Origin: JAPLGZ01 sp038318235
GTDB lineage: Bacteria > Chloroflexota > Anaerolineae > Caldilineales > Caldilineaceae
NCBI GenBank assembly: GCA_038318235.1
Contig: JBBQBY010000171.1
Coordinates: forward strand, 1-12,779
Direction of reading: 5' to 3'
Length of the DNA: 12,779 nt
Shown: positions 1 through 7,481 of the stretch, piece after piece
Layout: the number at the start of each line of letters is the position of its first letter
Position numbering within the stretch: the stretch's first letter is position 1
Position numbers and translations under genes: made by a program
Notes under the pieces: generated by a model
Seen by the model: only the letters and a program-made list of their open reading frames with translations
Database searches by the model: none
What the model was told of the DNA's origin: nothing

Positions 1-129
1 CATATATTTTTCCCTTCTAATTTTTCGCAACTTTCTTTCCTGATCACGCGCCACACCTATCAGCCTTCAAATAACTAGGCGTGCCACCCAATTTATTATC
101 AACAGGCGTAATGCACAGTAAGCAATCAA

Positions 130-154
130 ACGCCCGCAAACCCTTATCGGGCGT
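130..154 (-). terminator. Possible terminator hairpin after the last gene
   Basis: A GC-rich 7-bp stem (ACGCCCG at 130-136 paired with CGGGCGT at 148-154) with an 11-nt loop lies 21 bases beyond the stop of the radical SAM/SPASM gene. On the minus strand it is followed by GTTTGATTGCTT, a weak T-rich tract, so termination may be partial. The rest of 1-175 shows no gene or other feature I can support. Confidence 0.4.
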
Positions 155-175
155 AAACATCAAACAATTAGGGGA

Positions 176-1252
176 TTAGGTTAGCACATCCAAGATCACT
201 TTCGCCACCGTCGGTGGATGGAGCAACATGTTGGCGTAATTGGCATTCGCCATCGGGCAGGCACACTCTTTGCGTTTGATGCTGCCGCGCATCTGTTCCA
301 TGGCTGCACTGCGCCAGATCGGCGTGATATCATAGTTATTTTGGCGCAAATTGCCCACCGATTCAGCACGAATGCAGCAGCTCCACAAATCACCATTTGG
401 CGCAATATGGGCGCTGGCCCAACCGGCATAACAGGGGATGACCTGGTCGCGCTCGTGCAAGACGCGTTTGGCGAATTGATAATATTGGGCGCGAAAAGCT
501 TGGGTAAAACGGGCAATGCCTTTGGCTGGCGTCTGTTTTGCTTGCTGGCTGAGAAAGTCTGCGATTTCGTCATAATCTTCTGGGCGCGGCGTGATCCCCC
601 AGCCCACCGTATCCAATTCAACCCGTTCCTCGGCCACTTCGGTGATATAGCTATCCGGTTGCAGAAACTTTAACCCTTCTTGAATCTGCTTAAAGCGATG
701 CACGTTGAAGCGACTAATGACCGTATGCACCGTCAACACCAGGTTTTTATATTCCTTTTGCAACTCTTTCAGCCGCTGCCAGGTCTCCATTGACAGTTTC
801 CAGTTGCCTTCCACACCGCGAATATCGTCATGTTCATCGCCGATGCCGTCCAGGCTCAAATTAATGCCAATGCTGGAGGTGGGGCATTCACGACACATGC
901 GCGCGACCTTTTCGAGCACACGTTCGGTCAACATACCATTGGTGGGAATCGTAATCACTTCCGGCTTGCAGTGTTTATATGCGCTGATCACCAGATCGTC
1001 CAAATCGCTGCGCAAAAATGGTTCACCGCCGGTGAAGGTCATATAAAATGGCGACGTACCCAAGCTGGCAAAAACTTTATCCCACTCGGCCAGGGTTAAA
1101 TCGTCGTTGGGTTTGCGCCACACGTCACAGGTGCGACATTTACTGTTACAGCGATAGCTGACACTGATCACGACAGAAAATGGTTTGACTTTGGGCCAGC
1201 CCAAGGCCCGAAAAGCCCAATACATGGGTAGTTTTGGTATGAGTCCTAGCAT
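176..1252 (-). CDS. Radical SAM/SPASM-domain protein, function unknown
   Basis: This 358-residue protein has the radical SAM cluster motif CNSKCRTC (C35, C39, C42), which ligates the [4Fe-4S] cluster that cleaves S-adenosylmethionine. The SAM-contacting GGEP follows at 75-78. A C-terminal cysteine set (C274, C292, C293, C330, C332), within a segment containing APNGDLWSCC, matches a SPASM-type auxiliary-cluster domain. SPASM enzymes often modify peptides or proteins, but no precursor peptide is seen nearby, so the substrate is unknown. Near the N-terminus, residues 1-20 are hydrophobic and may associate with membrane or partner; this is not a clear signal peptide. The ATG overlaps the stop of the upstream PIN gene by 7 bases (ATGCTAG), implying translational coupling. 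A weak hairpin follows the stop. Confidence 0.85.
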   Translation of the reverse strand: MLGLIPKLPMYWAFRALGWPKVKPFSVVISVSYRCNSKCRTCDVWRKPNDDLTLAEWDKVFASLGTSPFYMTFTGGEPFLRSDLDDLVISAYKHCKPEVITIPTNGMLTERVLEKVARMCRECPTSSIGINLSLDGIGDEHDDIRGVEGNWKLSMETWQRLKELQKEYKNLVLTVHTVISRFNVHRFKQIQEGLKFLQPDSYITEVAEERVELDTVGWGITPRPEDYDEIADFLSQQAKQTPAKGIARFTQAFRAQYYQFAKRVLHERDQVIPCYAGWASAHIAPNGDLWSCCIRAESVGNLRQNNYDITPIWRSAAMEQMRGSIKRKECACPMANANYANMLLHPPTVAKVILDVLT

Positions 1253-1722
1253 TTATTTTTGTTGTCTTCATCAGCATGATCGAATGGATTATCCGTTGAT
1301 AATCCTTCCGCTTGTGCGGCATCCAACATTTTCTTATCACCGGTAATAAATACGAATTCACCTTTTATTTTGTTATTAACAAGTATAGCGGCTGCGACTT
1401 GAACAGCATCATATCCTTTAAGTGTCCGTCGTAACGCTAATTCCGCAGCTAATGAGAGTGTGGGCTTATCAACAGGATGACTTACAAATAGGGATTGACG
1501 TAAGTCGGTTCGAAAACGTTGGTAAGTATCCATCATGACAGTGCAGCTAAAGCGTTTAGATCTATACATTTGGGCCAAAGCAGCAGTCACCTCTGGCAAA
1601 CAGATATCACAAACTGTACACACATTGGTTTTCGATTCTATAATACGGCGTGACCAAGTAGATCCTGGCTCAGTAATATAAAATTTCACAACAGCGCTGC
1701 TGTCTAGATAGAATGTAGTCAC
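1246..1722 (-). CDS. PIN-domain ribonuclease, VapC-like toxin
   Basis: This 158-residue protein has the PIN fold pattern of VapC toxins. Acidic metal-binding residues are visible at D7 (in YLDSSAVVK), E44 (LPEVTAAL), D105 (GYDAVQVAAA) and D129 (ITGDKKML). VapC-family proteins are Mg-dependent endoribonucleases that cleave tRNA or rRNA and are held inactive by a cognate antitoxin. The start is GTG at 1722-1720, three bases after the antitoxin stop. There is no good Shine-Dalgarno sequence, so translation probably depends on the antitoxin gene. The last bases are shared with the start of the radical SAM/SPASM gene. The C-terminal tail from about residue 145 is polar and lies outside the PIN core. 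The family call is firm; the toxic activity is inferred. Confidence 0.85.
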   Translation of the reverse strand: MTTFYLDSSAVVKFYITEPGSTWSRRIIESKTNVCTVCDICLPEVTAALAQMYRSKRFSCTVMMDTYQRFRTDLRQSLFVSHPVDKPTLSLAAELALRRTLKGYDAVQVAAAILVNNKIKGEFVFITGDKKMLDAAQAEGLSTDNPFDHADEDNKNKC

Positions 1723-1725
1723 AGT

Positions 1726-2055
1726 TTATCTACGATTTTCAATGATGAAATTTGAAGCTGGAGAATCCGAGAAGATCATTTCGTTCATCTCCTTAATAAT
1801 TTTTTGACGTTCGCTCTCAGGCCGCGCTAGCCATGCTTGCACCTCAGGACTATCCCACTCCTCTGGCGCATGTACGGCACCAGCGTCAATAAGCTGCCGT
1901 ATAATTTCATCGCGTGATAATTCTTCCAGTGCTGCTGTCGGCTGATCATTGAACTCTTTCTCCAACGCCTCGACGATCACTTCCTGCGCCGGGCGTCCCG
2001 TGTGCTTTATTTTGGACCACAATTTTTCAGGAATTTCTACTGTGAGTAAAGCCAT
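1726..2055 (-). CDS. Antitoxin-like protein paired with the PIN toxin
   Basis: This 109-residue protein has an N-terminal layout of a short strand (LLTVEIP) and two helices to about residue 36, like a ribbon-helix-helix or VapB-type DNA-binding domain. A charged, helical C-terminal region containing tryptophans (EEW, AW) would suit toxin binding. I chose the ATG at 2055-2053 because an excellent Shine-Dalgarno AAAGGAG stands just upstream. An in-frame start 22 codons earlier would run back into the ybaK-like gene and lacks such a site. Only 3 bases separate its stop from the PIN gene, the usual antitoxin-first arrangement. The antitoxin role rests mainly on this position, since sequence similarity to a named family was not recognised with certainty. 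Antitoxins of this kind often repress their own promoter, here probably the one at about 2075-2083. Confidence 0.7.
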   Translation of the reverse strand: MALLTVEIPEKLWSKIKHTGRPAQEVIVEALEKEFNDQPTAALEELSRDEIIRQLIDAGAVHAPEEWDSPEVQAWLARPESERQKIIKEMNEMIFSDSPASNFIIENRR

Positions 2056-2074
2056 ATTATTACTCCTTTCAGAG

Positions 2075-2083
2075 ATTCTATCA
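2075..2083 (-). promoter_or_regulatory. Possible extended -10 promoter of the toxin-antitoxin genes
   Basis: The minus strand reads TGATAGAAT, an extended -10 element (TGn plus TAGAAT, five of six matches to TATAAT). Its TGA is also the stop codon of the upstream ybaK-like gene. A TTGGCG lies 15 bases upstream, a short spacing, so the -35 is doubtful. Transcription from here would start near 2069 and leave a leader of about a dozen bases containing the AAAGGAG ribosome site. Confidence 0.35.
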
Positions 2084-2560
2084 CGCCGCGTCTTTCGCCA
2101 ACGGTGCGATCTGTACGCCACTAACCTGTACTAAGTCCGCAGGAGCAATTTCCAACGTGCGATCACGGCGACCTGTGCCACAGAAGATCAAAGCATGGTT
2201 TAGCGCGCCCGTGTCGATGATGACATGCGTCTGGTCATTCGGTGCAAAGGGGCAGACGCCGCCCAGTTCAAAGCCCAGTTCCTGTTCCACAGCCTCTGGC
2301 GTCAGGCGCATAAGCTTATCGCGGCTGGTAAAACAGACTGCGGCCAGTTTCTTATAGTCCACTTGCTGATAGCCACACAACGCCGCCAACACCCAGCCAC
2401 CATTTTTGATGCGAAACGCAATCGTCTTTAACAACTGATCAACTGGGAAAGTCAAGTTTGTTTCTGCATCTAGCACAGTGATCGACGGCGCATGCGCATG
2501 TATCTGATAGGTGACGCCACTTTCGTCCAAACGCTGTACTACATTTTCGTATACAGACAT
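2081..2560 (-). CDS. YbaK/EbsC-family aminoacyl-tRNA deacylase
   Basis: This 159-residue protein spans the whole YbaK/prolyl-tRNA editing domain. Enzymes of this family hydrolyse mischarged tRNA, for example Cys-tRNA(Pro), in trans in the cytoplasm. Visible family features are the conserved lysine in LLKTIAF (K45), the VDYKKLA segment (about 68-74) and the GGVCPF loop (100-105), the counterpart of the GG-I/V-S/C-P active-site loop. The start was placed at the ATG at 2560. A TTG four codons upstream is possible, but neither has a clear Shine-Dalgarno sequence. The ATG lies only 10 bases past the T-tract of a terminator, so expression may depend on read-through from the radical SAM gene upstream. 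Which mischarged tRNA is edited cannot be told from the sequence. Confidence 0.85.
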   Translation of the reverse strand: MSVYENVVQRLDESGVTYQIHAHAPSITVLDAETNLTFPVDQLLKTIAFRIKNGGWVLAALCGYQQVDYKKLAAVCFTSRDKLMRLTPEAVEQELGFELGGVCPFAPNDQTHVIIDTGALNHALIFCGTGRRDRTLEIAPADLVQVSGVQIAPLAKDAA

Positions 2561-2570
2561 CGCAGCTCGC

Positions 2571-2608
2571 AAAAAACAAAGCCTGCCTCACAGAGCGGAA
2601 GGCAGGCT
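2571..2608 (-). terminator. Intrinsic terminator after radical SAM gene
   Basis: A perfect 9-bp stem (AGCCTGCCT with AGGCAGGCT, 2600-2608 and 2580-2588) with an 11-nt loop is followed on the minus strand by TTTGTTTTTT. It lies 28 bases after the stop of the radical SAM gene and immediately before the ybaK-like start. Confidence 0.85.
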
Positions 2609-2636
2609 AAGCAAACGAGTTAATTAAAAAGCCTAC

Positions 2637-4109
2637 TTACGCCACCATGCTGGCGTCCGCCGCTTTTTTCTCGTGCGGCGCCATTTGGTCTTTGCTGCCG
2701 ATGAAGAAGCGTTTGATCTGGGCGACAGTATTCGGGATGTTCGTCCAATTCTCTTTGAACATCATCTTTTCGAGCACGCGTTCAGGCCGATAGAGATAGA
2801 AGCGGCGATAGGCTTCGCGCCACTTCTTGATCACTAGATCTGAATCGTAATTCTCATTCATGGTAAAGCGCGCTTTTTGCTCGTGGATGGCAAAATCTTC
2901 CCACTTATCGGCAAAGACCTCGCCGCCTTCTTTGATCATGTCGTACATGGCCGTACCGGGGAAAGGCGCCGCTAACATAAAGTTGGCTAGCTTAGGATCA
3001 AGTTCCAAAGCCAGTTGGATCGTCTTTTCCATGGTCTCTTCGTTATCGCCCGGCATGCCAAAGATGAAAAAGCCCATTGTCTGGAGACCAGCCGCTTTTG
3101 CATTGGCAAAGGCTTCGCGCACCTGGTCCAAGGTCTGTCCCTTGCGGATCACATTGCGCAGCATATGCTCATCGCCATTTTCGACACCAAAACCAACGCG
3201 CTTGCAGCCAGCGGCTTTCATCAGTTGGAAAAGTTCCAAATCGGTATGATTGACTTTCATGCCATGTACGGTCACCCACGGCACGGTATTCAAGCCTTCT
3301 TCGACCAAGCGCCGGCAAAGTTCCTTGGCGCGCGGCAATTTCAAATTCCAAATGTCGTCGGTCACGCCGATTTCGGTGGCGCCCAAGCCTTTGACCAGCC
3401 ATTTCCATTCTTGGACAACACTTTCCACCGAGCGGGCCCGCCAGGTATCACCGGTGACCGGTTTGGAGCAGAAGGTGCATTTATAGGGGCAACCGCGGCT
3501 GGTTAAAATCGTAAAACTTCGGGCGTTGCGATCCAGACCGTCGGTCAGCGGTTGCATGTTGCTGTAGCGGTCGATCTTAAAGAGATCATGTGCCGGGAAA
3601 GGCAACGCATCCAAATCTGGGATCATCGGACTTTCTGGACTGACAATCAATTCATCGCCGCGCCGAAAGTGAATGCCTGGAATGATGCCTGGTTCTCGCC
3701 CAGCTTCCAGCGTATTGATTAATTCTAGAAAGCTATACTCCGCCTCACCCTTAAAGACATAATCCACATAACTATCATGCGGTGCCTGCAAAGATTCCAG
3801 CGGCATAATGGTGAGATGGGGGCCGCCCAGCACCGTAATCAGACCATACTGCTTACCCAGTTGCGCCATTTCCCAGGCATCATTGATCAAGGGCGTAGTA
3901 GCGGTCACACCGATCATCTGATAAGGTCGGCCCTCAGCAACAGCTTGATCGAGGTAATAATCAACGCCCACATCTTCAATCGCGGCGTCGTAGATCATGG
4001 TTTCGTGGCCACCTTCGCGCAACACGGCGGCCAGATAACCTAGCCCCAAAGGGATATGCTTCCGTTCACTCCAAACTTTGGCTTCGGGGCTGGCAAGAAT
4101 AACGCGCAT
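2637..4109 (-). CDS. B12-binding-type radical SAM protein (BchE-like), paralog 1
   Basis: This 490-residue protein has an N-terminal Rossmann-like domain (about 1-150) of the B12-binding type, with VGVTATTP at 67-73 and GGPHLTIMP at 95-103. The radical SAM core follows, with CPYKCTFC (C207, C211, C214), and then a C-terminal helical region ending in the REAYRRFYLYRP segment (431-442). The classical DxHxxG histidine motif is absent, as in many BchE-like members, so cobalamin binding is inferred from the family. Such proteins catalyse methylations, cyclisations or ring contractions; the substrate here is unknown. It is a clear paralog of the protein at 5043-6533, sharing length, domain order and motifs such as ARSF-ILTSRGCPY. 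The ATG has AAGGAC about 10 bases upstream. A strong terminator closes the unit. Confidence 0.85.
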   Translation of the reverse strand: MRVILASPEAKVWSERKHIPLGLGYLAAVLREGGHETMIYDAAIEDVGVDYYLDQAVAEGRPYQMIGVTATTPLINDAWEMAQLGKQYGLITVLGGPHLTIMPLESLQAPHDSYVDYVFKGEAEYSFLELINTLEAGREPGIIPGIHFRRGDELIVSPESPMIPDLDALPFPAHDLFKIDRYSNMQPLTDGLDRNARSFTILTSRGCPYKCTFCSKPVTGDTWRARSVESVVQEWKWLVKGLGATEIGVTDDIWNLKLPRAKELCRRLVEEGLNTVPWVTVHGMKVNHTDLELFQLMKAAGCKRVGFGVENGDEHMLRNVIRKGQTLDQVREAFANAKAAGLQTMGFFIFGMPGDNEETMEKTIQLALELDPKLANFMLAAPFPGTAMYDMIKEGGEVFADKWEDFAIHEQKARFTMNENYDSDLVIKKWREAYRRFYLYRPERVLEKMMFKENWTNIPNTVAQIKRFFIGSKDQMAPHEKKAADASMVA

Positions 4110-4122
4110 AGTAAAGTTGTCC

Positions 4123-4137
4123 TTATCGGATCGATAA
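4123..4137 (-). promoter_or_regulatory. Short palindrome at the ribosome site of radical SAM gene
   Basis: TTATCG and CGATAA flank a 3-base centre (ATC on the minus strand), a perfect 6-bp dyad whose right arm overlaps the AAGGAC ribosome site of the gene starting at 4109. It could be a protein operator or a weak mRNA hairpin over the ribosome site; its short length makes chance possible. Confidence 0.25.
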
Positions 4138-4164
4138 ATAGTTCAATCAACAACTATAATTACA

Positions 4165-4980
4165 TTACGAATCGGTTGTTCCACGTTGCTGACGTAACGC
4201 CTGGATCTGTGCTTCTAATTCGGCAATACGGGCTTCTGCAGTTTGTCGCGCTTGTGCTTCAACCTGAAGTGCCTGTCTGGCTTGCAAATTTGTTAACAGA
4301 TCTTTGCCAGTTGCGGTCTCTTCCAACCAAACCTGATCATCAGTCAGCCCGATCCGTAAATTCACAGCTTCCAGGTAGAGCCCGCCATCTTCATCTGGCA
4401 ACATGGGCAAATAGTGATTGTCCTGCAACCGAAAACCGGCCATCTCCCAGAAATGCTGCCCACGACGCACGGTGTGATCAATATAGACATATTCCTGAAT
4501 ACCGACCAGCGCATAATCACGTACTTTCTCAACACGATCATCTTTGCGCGAAGAGCGTGAGACAATTTCAATCACAAGCAGGGGTCGTGTTCCCTCATCC
4601 GCCACCACAAATTGGGTGCGATCTGCCGCGCGCGCCCGCACCTGTGCGACCACCGCAACATCAGGGGCAAGCGGCTTGACATCAGCGTGATCCCAGGTAA
4701 AGACCAAGTTGCGAAAAACCGCTACATCAGCGGTTGCTTCATAATAAGCACGCAGCATATCACAAAGGTCGTCCGAAAGGCGATCATGTTCCGTGCGTTC
4801 GGGCATCACATAGCCTTCTTGCGGGTGGCTTGCTTCGTCCGCCGTCAGCGGAATCCGCACCTGTGTTTCGCGGCCGTTCGCAGCTTGTACAGTTTCATAG
4901 CGCCAACCTAGCGACCAATCCGGCTCTTCTGTAGAAATGACGGGTGGTAGCAAATTGGCCCGTTGCTCTGAAGTGCTCAT
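4165..4980 (-). CDS. Uma2-family (DUF820) nuclease-fold protein with coiled-coil tail
   Basis: This 271-residue protein belongs to the Uma2 family, which has a PD-(D/E)xK nuclease fold. Candidate catalytic residues are D107 (APDVAVV), E138 (LVIEIVS) and K152 (RVEKVRDYA). Residues about 231-266 are rich in A, E, Q and R with heptad-like spacing (ARQTAEARIAELEAQIQALR), predicting a coiled coil that could dimerise the protein. Uma2 proteins are numerous in Cyanobacteria and Chloroflexota and their cellular role is poorly known; no restriction or methylase partner is present. The ATG has AGGAG a few bases upstream. The gene sits between two paralogous radical SAM genes, 62 and 55 bases from each, so it is probably co-transcribed with them. 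Confidence 0.85.
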   Translation of the reverse strand: MSTSEQRANLLPPVISTEEPDWSLGWRYETVQAANGRETQVRIPLTADEASHPQEGYVMPERTEHDRLSDDLCDMLRAYYEATADVAVFRNLVFTWDHADVKPLAPDVAVVAQVRARAADRTQFVVADEGTRPLLVIEIVSRSSRKDDRVEKVRDYALVGIQEYVYIDHTVRRGQHFWEMAGFRLQDNHYLPMLPDEDGGLYLEAVNLRIGLTDDQVWLEETATGKDLLTNLQARQALQVEAQARQTAEARIAELEAQIQALRQQRGTTDS

Positions 4981-5042
4981 CGTGTACTTCTCCTGAAATC
5001 ACTGACCACAGATGGTGGATATCAGTCTTGGCACAAAGCCAT

Positions 5043-6533
5043 CTAAATCGAGCCTTCAGCTTCCATCTGCTTGCGCAGGCCAGTCTTTTCTTTCTTCGGC
5101 ACAAAAGTATTCATGGCAATACGAATGTTGCGAGGCAAATTAAGCCAGAAATCTTTTGTCTTCAACCGGCGAATAATCGGCGAAGGGCGCAGGTAAAACT
5201 GGCGATAGGCTTTGCGATACATCTCCTCGACTAATTCAGCCGTCATTTCACCCATTTCATAGCGCGCCTGCTGTTCAAAAAAGACGTAATCTTCCCAGTC
5301 GTTGATCAGGAAGCGACCCTGGCGCTTGACAATCTCATAGACTTTCGTGCCAGGATACGGCGTCATCATCGAGAAATTGGCAATCATCGGGTCAATTTCG
5401 ATGGCGAAGTTGATCGAATTCTGCATCGTCTGGCGCGTCTCGCCCGGCAAGCCGATGATCATAAAAGCAATTGTTTCCAGCCCAATCTCTTTGGCATTTT
5501 TGAACGCCTGCCGGATCGTATCCAGATCAATCTTTTTGTCAATGCTCTTCAAGATATCCGGATCACCCGTTTCGACGCCAAAAGCCGTCCGTTTCAAGCC
5601 GGCCTTTTTAAGCAGGGTCAATAACTCTTTGCTCGCCAAGTTGGCGCGGATGCCATTGACAAAAATCCACGGCACATGATTTAAATTGTTCTCAATCAAC
5701 GCGTTGGCAATCTCTTCAAGCCGTTTCACGCGAATATTGGCGCTGTCATCCAATACACCTATCTCCTGGGCACCAAGTTCGTCGACCAGATGCCGCCACT
5801 CAGCCAATACGCTCTCGGCGCTGCGACTGCGCCACTTGATCGGCATAATGCTCTGGCTGCAAAAGGTGCAACGATAGGGACAGCCGCGGCTGGTCAAAAT
5901 GCTAAAGCTGCGCGCGCCGTCCACGTGATCGGTGGCCGGTTGCAAGTTGGTGTAGCGGTCCATCTTAAAGTGATGGTAGGCCGGCCAGGGCAAGCTATCC
6001 AAATCGGCAATGGGCGTGCGATCGGGGTTATTGTGAATCTGCCCATCGCTTGTCTTGTAGCTGACACCCAGACAATCCTTAAAAATCTCATTTTCCGCAT
6101 GCATAAAAGCTTCGGTGTGATAGACCGGCTGGTCTTTCAGGAAAGTTTCCAGACGATTGCAAATATCAACCCAGGTCTCTTCGCCTTCACCGCGCACGAC
6201 AATATCGACATACGGCTTTTCGCAGCTTTCTTCCGGCAGCACGCTCACGTGAGGGCCACCGATCACAATCGGGCAGTCATAGACTTCTTTGATTGCGCGC
6301 GCTGTGCGCCAAGCCTGTTTCACCTGCGGGGTATTCGCCGTAATCCCGACAATGTCCGGGCGAAATTCTTGGATGAACTCCACCACCGGCTGCTTTTCGA
6401 CATCGGCATCGAAGATGACCACTTGATCGCCACGCTGCTCGCTAAAGGCGGCCAGATAGGCTAAGCCAAGATGGGGAGTGGTCCGAGTATCAATCGGAAG
6501 ACGAAATTTAGGATTAATCAGTGCAACACGCAT
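5043..6533 (-). CDS. B12-binding-type radical SAM protein (BchE-like), paralog 2
   Basis: This 496-residue protein matches the domain order of the one at 2637-4109. The N-terminal B12-type Rossmann domain (about 1-150) carries VGITANTP (62-69) and GGPHVSVLP (92-100). The radical SAM core has CPYRCTFC (C218, C222, C225) and the C-terminal segment has KAYRQFYLRP (441-450). No DxHxxG cobalamin-histidine motif is seen. Family members act on hydrophobic or ring substrates, such as porphyrins and hopanoids, but nothing here identifies the substrate. The lysine-rich end (PKKEKTGLRKQ, about 479-489) is not shared with its paralog. The ATG has the strong ribosome site AGGAGAG. About 234 bases upstream are free of genes and hold a candidate promoter, so this is probably the first gene of the radical SAM-Uma2-radical SAM unit. 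Confidence 0.85.
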   Translation of the reverse strand: MRVALINPKFRLPIDTRTTPHLGLAYLAAFSEQRGDQVVIFDADVEKQPVVEFIQEFRPDIVGITANTPQVKQAWRTARAIKEVYDCPIVIGGPHVSVLPEESCEKPYVDIVVRGEGEETWVDICNRLETFLKDQPVYHTEAFMHAENEIFKDCLGVSYKTSDGQIHNNPDRTPIADLDSLPWPAYHHFKMDRYTNLQPATDHVDGARSFSILTSRGCPYRCTFCSQSIMPIKWRSRSAESVLAEWRHLVDELGAQEIGVLDDSANIRVKRLEEIANALIENNLNHVPWIFVNGIRANLASKELLTLLKKAGLKRTAFGVETGDPDILKSIDKKIDLDTIRQAFKNAKEIGLETIAFMIIGLPGETRQTMQNSINFAIEIDPMIANFSMMTPYPGTKVYEIVKRQGRFLINDWEDYVFFEQQARYEMGEMTAELVEEMYRKAYRQFYLRPSPIIRRLKTKDFWLNLPRNIRIAMNTFVPKKEKTGLRKQMEAEGSI

Positions 6534-6659
6534 AAATTAGCTCTCCTGTATAATCCGCAGATTGCGTCCGACCCAGGCTGGGCAATGGCGCAGATGATTC
6601 GCGGAGGAATCTAATAATTCTATCAAATACGATCCTGATAAAGCGCTGATAACCAGCGG

Positions 6660-6688
6660 ATTCTATCACGGCTTCTAAGGTAACCCAA
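6660..6688 (-). promoter_or_regulatory. Candidate promoter of radical SAM-Uma2-radical SAM unit
   Basis: The minus strand has TTGGGT (6688-6683), a 17-base spacer and TAGAAT (6665-6660), with TGA just before the -10, giving an extended -10. A second TGATAGAAT occurs at 6625-6617 without a good -35. A start near 6653 would give a leader of about 120 bases that contains small dyads (CCCAG-C-CTGGG near 6575, GATTC/GAATC at 6596-6611). I could not match it to a known riboswitch. Confidence 0.4.
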
Positions 6689-6767
6689 ATTAATCTGAAG
6701 GATTTTAGAAAAATTAACCGACGATTAGCCGCTTAAATCTTTATAATTAACCATTCAGCACTAACCG

Positions 6768-7127
6768 TTAATAAGTGCCAATCGTTGGATCAATCGCACG
6801 CGCCCAAGCATCAATGCCGCCGTTCATGTTGACGACATTCGTCCAACCCTGCTGGCGCAACCAGGCCGTCACCTGGGCGCTGCGCATGCCGTGATGGCAA
6901 AAGGCAATAATTTCCGCATTTTTGTCGCTGGCAGTGGCAGGCAAAGCACTCAGTTGGCGGGCGGACAGATCGCTCAGAGGGGCAGTCACAACCCGCTCGT
7001 CATCAAGCGCAACCTGGGCCAGTTCGTTTGGTTCGCGCACATCCAGCCAGACAAATGGCTCACCAGCTTTACGCTTCGCCTCGAAAGCTTGTACACTAAT
7101 TTCTGGGGCGCCAAATGGGTTCGGCAT
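6768..7127 (-). CDS. Single-domain rhodanese-like sulfurtransferase
   Basis: This 119-residue protein is one rhodanese domain. It has the LDVREPNE segment (28-35) and the active-site loop CHHGMRS (77-83), where C77 would carry the persulfide, followed by the typical NMNGGIDAW motif (100-108). Such proteins transfer sulfane sulfur between small molecules or proteins. The neighbouring Nfu gene, 34 bases upstream, suggests a link to Fe-S or sulfur trafficking, which is inference. The ATG is preceded by GGAAAGG at a fitting distance. It is the last gene of the unit beginning with the Uma2 gene at 8536. No clear terminator follows, only an AT-rich spacer with the next promoter. Confidence 0.9.
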   Translation of the reverse strand: MPNPFGAPEISVQAFEAKRKAGEPFVWLDVREPNELAQVALDDERVVTAPLSDLSARQLSALPATASDKNAEIIAFCHHGMRSAQVTAWLRQQGWTNVVNMNGGIDAWARAIDPTIGTY

Positions 7128-7161
7128 GGGGTAACCTTTCCGATCAGTGATAAATGGCTAG

Positions 7162-7470
7162 TTAGGAATGGGCTGGGGTTGGCCGTTGGTAGAGAGCAGA
7201 AATATCAATATCGGTAATGGCGTTGAGGCCGGTTACTTCACTAAAATTTTCTTTCAATAAACGTTGAATGCCCAACTTCATGGTCAAAATACTGATCGGG
7301 CAGTCAATACATGCGCCAAACATCTTCACATGTGCAATGCCTTTTTCGTCCAATTTGACCAATTGCACATCGCCACCATCTTGATACAAAATCGGACGGT
7401 AACCATCCAGCACCTTTTGAATGCGTTGCTCCAAAGTGCCTTCCAAAACTGTCGAGGAGACCCCAGACAT
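7162..7470 (-). CDS. Nfu/NifU C-terminal-domain Fe-S scaffold protein
   Basis: This 102-residue protein is a stand-alone NifU C-terminal (Nfu) domain. It has the DGGDVQLV motif (31-38) and the cluster-binding pair GACIDCPIS (C54 and C57). In this family two subunits bind a [4Fe-4S] cluster through the CxxC and deliver it to client enzymes. I chose the ATG at 7470, which has AAGGAT upstream; a TTG five codons earlier overlaps that ribosome site and is unlikely. The DUF2203 gene ends 11 bases upstream and the rhodanese gene follows after 34 bases, so the three look co-transcribed. With five radical SAM enzymes in the window, clients are close at hand, but no direct pairing can be read from sequence. 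Confidence 0.9.
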   Translation of the reverse strand: MSGVSSTVLEGTLEQRIQKVLDGYRPILYQDGGDVQLVKLDEKGIAHVKMFGACIDCPISILTMKLGIQRLLKENFSEVTGLNAITDIDISALYQRPTPAHS

Positions 7471-7481
7471 ACTTTTATCCT

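Noticed and set aside
2056..2121. Longer N-terminus for the antitoxin-like protein
   Set aside because: The extra 22 residues are arginine-rich, overlap the ybaK-like gene, and bypass the strong AAAGGAG site just before the ATG at 2055.
5790..6464. Plus-strand open frame of 224 codons opposite a radical SAM gene
   Set aside because: It lies wholly within a gene with clear conserved motifs on the other strand, has no ribosome site and no recognisable domain. Other long plus-strand frames (218-673, 3015-3506, 4056-4679) fail for the same reasons.
6534..6659. Cobalamin riboswitch in the leader of the B12-type radical SAM gene
   Set aside because: The leader is only about 120 bases and I find no B12-box-like sequence or the expected extended pairing.
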